Shown piece by piece: positions 60,441 through 64,000 of a DNA stretch of 64,000 bases; positions within the stretch are counted from its first letter, which is position 1, and every line of letters starts with the position of its first letter. The notes under the pieces were generated by a model, which did not search any database, was not told the origin of the DNA, and saw nothing but the letters and a program-made list of their open reading frames with translations. Origin of the DNA: Paenibacillus sp. FJAT-26967 (GTDB lineage Bacteria; Bacillota; Bacilli; Paenibacillales; NBRC-103111); contig NZ_LMXH01000007.1 of assembly GCF_001541095.1 (NCBI RefSeq), positions 128,678-192,677 of the forward strand. Reading direction: 5' to 3'. The translations under genes and the position numbers were made by a program.

Positions 60441-63400
60441 ATGACCAAAAGTAAAGTTTTCCTCATTTCCGGTTTTTTCGTCCTTATACTCACTGTCATC
60501 CATCTGCTGTGGAATCTCTTCTATGCAGGTCCCCTGCAGCCCCATGCAGTCCGGGGCCAACTCGACTTGCGCGGATGGGACTTTGCCGCAAGCAGATCCG
60601 TCACTTTGAACGGGGAGTGGGAGTTCTACCCGGACAAGTTCATCTCTCCAGGAATGTCCGGCTCTGCGGGAACGTCTTCTTCCCTTGCGGAAACACGCCT
60701 GATCCAAGTCCCGGGCAACTGGAAGGAAACCCTCCACCCGGAGAATCCTTCGAGCATCGGATACGGTTCCTACCGGCTGCGTATTCTGGTTGATCCGGAG
60801 GATCAGCCGTATTGGGGCATCCAGATTCCCAGGATCCCCGCCTCTTCTAAGGTCTTCGTCAACGGGAAGCTGCTGCTGCAAAACGGAGAACCGGCCACCG
60901 TAAAAGAATTGTACACTCCGCGCAATCTTCCCTCCACGGCTTATTTTGCAAATGATCAGAGGGAAATGGAGCTTATTCTGCATGTCGCCAACTTCGATAA
61001 CCCTAAGAGGGGCGGCCTCTATCAGCCGATCAAATTAGGGTCCGAGAAAGCGATCAACCGGGCTGATCTATTGACGACGGGGCTGCAGCTGCTGATCTGT
61101 ATTATTTTCGCCATCCATGCCCTATACGCCCTGATTCTGTATCTCAGCGGATTCTCGCAGAAGCGCCAGCTCGTATATTTCATGCTCACTACGCTAAGCG
61201 CGATTATCATGACACTCGTGGATGACAAGCAGCTGCTCCTCCTGTGGCTGCCGATAAGCTATGCCGCCGGCGTCAAGCTGTTATATGTGTCGTATACGGT
61301 CGTCGCCCTGTTCCTTCTCCAGCTGGTGCTGCATGTACTCCCGCAATACAGCAAATACAAGGTATTCCGCTGGTTCACAGGGATGAGCGTCCTATACGTC
61401 ATCTTTGTTGTGCTGGCTCCTGTTGAGATCGTGCAGCTTGCAGTGCCGGCTTTTCAACTCGTTTACTTCCCGCCTTTCCTGATCGTAACAGCCTTGACGC
61501 TGCGGCAAGCTCTGACGAGCAGCAAGGATTCCATCTATCTGCTGCTCGTTGCATCCGCACTTACCAGCAGTGTAGGCTGGGGAGTCGCCAAGAGCCTGGG
61601 CTGGGCCCAGAATGTATACTATCCGTTCGATCTCATTATCGGATTTGTCGCCTTTGCCGCCTTTTGCCTGAGGCAGTTCATCCATACCTACAACCGGATG
61701 TCCGAGTTCGCGCAGGAGCTTCAGAAATCCGACAAGATGAAGGACGAGTTTCTGGCGAACACATCGCACGAGCTGCGGACCCCTCTCCACGGCATCCTGA
61801 ATATTGCCCGGCAGGTACTGGAGACAAGCGGACCGGTACTCGATGCGAAAAGCACACAGAACCTAGAGCTCCTGGTCACTGTAGGACGACGCATGTCGCT
61901 GATGCTCGGCGATCTGCTGGACCTGACCCAACTGCGCGAAGGACGCGTGAAGCTGCAGCCCGGCAGTGTCCGCATCCAGGCGGCTGCTTCGGGGGTGCTG
62001 GACATGCTGAAATTTCTGACGGAGGGCAAAAAAGTCCGGTTCGTTATGGATATTCCCGCCTCATTCCCGCCTGTCCTCGCCGATGAAACACGGCTGATTC
62101 AAATTCTGTTCAACCTGACGCATAACGCCGTTAAGTTTACCGACAACGGAACCATCCTGATCCGTGCCGAGATTCGTGCCGGCCAGGCCTATATCCATGT
62201 ATCCGATACCGGATGCGGCATGGATGAGGATATGCAGCATAGAGTCTTCCGGCCATATGAGCAGGGAGACGCTCCCAGATCCTCTTCAGCGGGCGGACTC
62301 GGGCTCGGCCTGAGTATCTGCCAGCAGATGGTGCAGCTGCATGGAGGCAGGCTGACCGTCCAATCCGCTCCAGGGGAAGGATCGGTGTTTACGTTCAACC
62401 TCCCTCTGGCTGAAGAAGCGCGGGACGGCCAGTTTTTGGCAGGCTCGCAGCTGCTGATCCCGGAGGCTTCGGACTTAGGCACGGATTCAGCCGTGGCGGC
62501 GACAGACTACGCTGCTCTGGCCAATCGGGCCGTAAACGCAGCTGCTGCCTGGGCCTCATCAGGCTCGGCTGCTGCGTCCCAAGCTGCGAATGCTTCATCT
62601 ACCGGAGATTTGGAAGGATCGGGAGCGGCAGATGAAGCCCTTGCAGCAGAGGATGCAGCCCGGGCTTTTGCAGCAGAAGCTACAGTCGGCATTCTTGCAG
62701 CAGAAGTTGCAGCCCAAGCTAACTTGGAAGCTGCTGCCGGAGCCGCTGCAATAGAAGCATCCGCCGCCACGCCGCCCCTGAAGCAGCACGTCCTGACGGA
62801 GGGCCGGCCGAGAATTCTGGCGGTTGACGACGACCCTGTCAACCTTAGAATCCTCGGCGACATTCTCCTGGCCGATGCGTATGAGGTCGTCTTAACCGCC
62901 CAGCCCCAAGAGGCCCTGAAGCTGATCAACTCCGCTTCGTGGGATCTGATCATTGCGGACGTGATGATGCCGCACATCTCCGGCTATGAGCTGACCCGCC
63001 TCATCCGGGAGCGCTATTCACTCTCTGAGCTTCCAGTCCTGCTGCTGACGACTCGCAGCCGCCCGGAAGATATCTATTCCGGCTTCGTGGCCGGAGCAAG
63101 CGATTACGTGACGAAACCGGTCGATGCGCTGGAGCTCAGATCACGGGTCCGGGCGTTGACCGATCTCAAACAATCGATCCACGAACGGCTGAGCATGGAA
63201 GCCGCATATTTGCAGGCGCAGATCCAGCCGCATTTTCTGTTCAACACGCTCAACTCCATTACGGCGCTCAGTGACATCGACACGGACAAGATGAATGACC
63301 TTATCGAAGCGTTCAGCACCTATCTCAGATTGAGCTTTGACTTCCTGAACTCCGCGCAGCTTGTCCCTCTGGAGCGTGAGCTGGAGCTGGTCCGCTGCTA

Positions 63401-63818
63401 TCTGTATATCGAGAAGGAACGCTTTGACGAGCGCCTTACCATCGTATGGAATAACGAGCCGAATTTGAACATCCTGCTTCCTCCGCTTACGATTCAGCCA
63501 TTGGTGGAGAATGCCGTGAAGCACGGCGCACTCAGCCTTCCCCGGGGAGGTACCGTGTACATCCGCATGTACCGCGAAGAGGGAGCGATCCGGGTCTCGA
63601 TTGAAGATAACGGCCGTGGAATGAGCAATGAGCTGATTCATGACCTGCTGGAGCCTCCGCAGCGCCCTGCATCACAGGGAATCGGCCTCCGCAATACTCA
63701 CCGCCGTCTAAAGCAGTTGTACGGGCACGGTCTGACGATAGACAGCAAGCAGGGCCAAGGCACCACTGTTTCTTTTGAAATCCCGAGGCCGGATTTGAGG
63801 CCCCGTACACCGCAATAA
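60441..63818 (+). CDS. Hybrid sensor histidine kinase with two kinase modules (7TMR-DISM type)
   Basis: 1125 residues. Helix 6-28, an extracellular DISM-type beta domain (about 35-190, GEWEFYPDKF), seven membrane helices (about 205-405), HisKA with H443 in SHELRTPLHG, HATPase_c (about 540-665), an Ala-rich linker (about 680-790), a receiver with AVDDDP and D840 in IIADVMMPHISG, then a LytS-type kinase with QIQPHFLFNTLNS (about 925-940) and a second HATPase_c ending about 1118. Sensing of an external carbohydrate-like ligand and internal phosphorelay are inferred. No response-regulator gene adjoins within the window. The ribosome site is weak (AAGAAAAGAAG). Confidence 0.93.
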   Translation: MTKSKVFLISGFFVLILTVIHLLWNLFYAGPLQPHAVRGQLDLRGWDFAASRSVTLNGEWEFYPDKFISPGMSGSAGTSSSLAETRLIQVPGNWKETLHPENPSSIGYGSYRLRILVDPEDQPYWGIQIPRIPASSKVFVNGKLLLQNGEPATVKELYTPRNLPSTAYFANDQREMELILHVANFDNPKRGGLYQPIKLGSEKAINRADLLTTGLQLLICIIFAIHALYALILYLSGFSQKRQLVYFMLTTLSAIIMTLVDDKQLLLLWLPISYAAGVKLLYVSYTVVALFLLQLVLHVLPQYSKYKVFRWFTGMSVLYVIFVVLAPVEIVQLAVPAFQLVYFPPFLIVTALTLRQALTSSKDSIYLLLVASALTSSVGWGVAKSLGWAQNVYYPFDLIIGFVAFAAFCLRQFIHTYNRMSEFAQELQKSDKMKDEFLANTSHELRTPLHGILNIARQVLETSGPVLDAKSTQNLELLVTVGRRMSLMLGDLLDLTQLREGRVKLQPGSVRIQAAASGVLDMLKFLTEGKKVRFVMDIPASFPPVLADETRLIQILFNLTHNAVKFTDNGTILIRAEIRAGQAYIHVSDTGCGMDEDMQHRVFRPYEQGDAPRSSSAGGLGLGLSICQQMVQLHGGRLTVQSAPGEGSVFTFNLPLAEEARDGQFLAGSQLLIPEASDLGTDSAVAATDYAALANRAVNAAAAWASSGSAAASQAANASSTGDLEGSGAADEALAAEDAARAFAAEATVGILAAEVAAQANLEAAAGAAAIEASAATPPLKQHVLTEGRPRILAVDDDPVNLRILGDILLADAYEVVLTAQPQEALKLINSASWDLIIADVMMPHISGYELTRLIRERYSLSELPVLLLTTRSRPEDIYSGFVAGASDYVTKPVDALELRSRVRALTDLKQSIHERLSMEAAYLQAQIQPHFLFNTLNSITALSDIDTDKMNDLIEAFSTYLRLSFDFLNSAQLVPLERELELVRCYLYIEKERFDERLTIVWNNEPNLNILLPPLTIQPLVENAVKHGALSLPRGGTVYIRMYREEGAIRVSIEDNGRGMSNELIHDLLEPPQRPASQGIGLRNTHRRLKQLYGHGLTIDSKQGQGTTVSFEIPRPDLRPRTPQ

Positions 63819-63901
63819 GCCGCAAGCTTACATATCCTGTCCAGTAGAAGCAGACTACCCCGGCCTCACGGATAAACAAAAGGGCTGTTCCACAAGTCAT
63901 C

Positions 63902-64000
63902 TGAACTGCACCCCGTCAAGTAGACACTATAAATAAGTAAAGACACTAGGCGGCCTTAGTCCTGAACTCCACGGGACTGAGGCCGTTTAATTTTGCCTGT
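63902..64000 (-). mobile_element. End of an IS3-family insertion sequence
   Basis: TGAACTGCACCCCGTCAAGT begins at 63902 and resembles terminal repeats of IS3/IS150-group elements. The transposase C-terminus follows inside. The element continues beyond the window. Confidence 0.75.
63946..64000 (-). CDS. IS3-family transposase OrfB, C-terminal end only
   Basis: The minus strand reads QAKLNGLSPVEFRTKAA and then TAG (63948-63946). The LNGLSPVEFR pattern is the usual end of IS3-family OrfB (DDE) transposases. Only 17 residues lie in the window, so completeness cannot be judged. Confidence 0.8.
   Translation of the reverse strand, partial: QAKLNGLSPVEFRTKAA

Overview
The window looks like chromosomal DNA of a Paenibacillus-type Gram-positive. 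The support is internal: three surface proteins with triple SLH domains, a YesM/YesN-type two-component system driving an ABC sugar importer, sigma-A-like promoters, strong GGAGG ribosome sites, many TTG/GTG starts, a perfect CIRCE element and abundant intrinsic terminators. No rRNA, tRNA or CRISPR array was recognised. Species assignment is inference.

Layout. 1-5.8 kb (minus): a four-gene unit, SWIM zinc-finger protein, helical-repeat protein, MoxR-like AAA ATPase and a DUF5682-like protein that runs off the window; genes abut or overlap. 6.2-6.8 kb: small XRE regulator plus membrane protein. 6.9-10.6 kb (minus): glycosyltransferase 2, acyltransferase and GH18 enzyme, a likely exopolysaccharide unit, divergent from a small secreted protein. 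11.5-16 kb: PD-(D/E)XK-like protein, a small beta-type protein, htpG behind CIRCE, a small membrane protein behind a compound promoter (Pho-like direct repeats and a Fur-like box), and a CheY-like protein. 16.2-28.6 kb: a MalT-type LuxR regulator divergent from a 2069-residue SLH protein, then a convergent 1020-residue SLH protein. 28.8-31 kb: small membrane-anchored protein and an ECF sigma/DUF4179 anti-sigma-like pair. 31.2-43.2 kb: one minus-strand glycan operon of nine genes (deacetylase-like, DegT aminotransferase, Gfo/Idh oxidoreductase, esterase-like hydrolase, two ABC permeases, binding protein, histidine kinase, AraC response regulator).

43.4-54 kb: small membrane proteins, a third SLH protein with a sevenfold repeat, a NERD protein and an AT-rich accessory stretch holding short secreted or membrane proteins and several broken genes. 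54.1-58.8 kb (minus): sulfonate/nitrate/taurine-type ABC transporter with an arylsulfotransferase-like protein and an odd intergenic repeat. 59-64 kb: a MarR regulator with a long repetitive tail, a large hybrid histidine kinase with two kinase modules, and the end of an IS3-family element.

Two themes stand out. Several proteins carry in-frame short tandem repeats (EA, KEP, acidic D/E-T/S-P, Ala-rich) that could vary without frameshifts. The 50-54 kb stretch appears to be a decaying accessory island.
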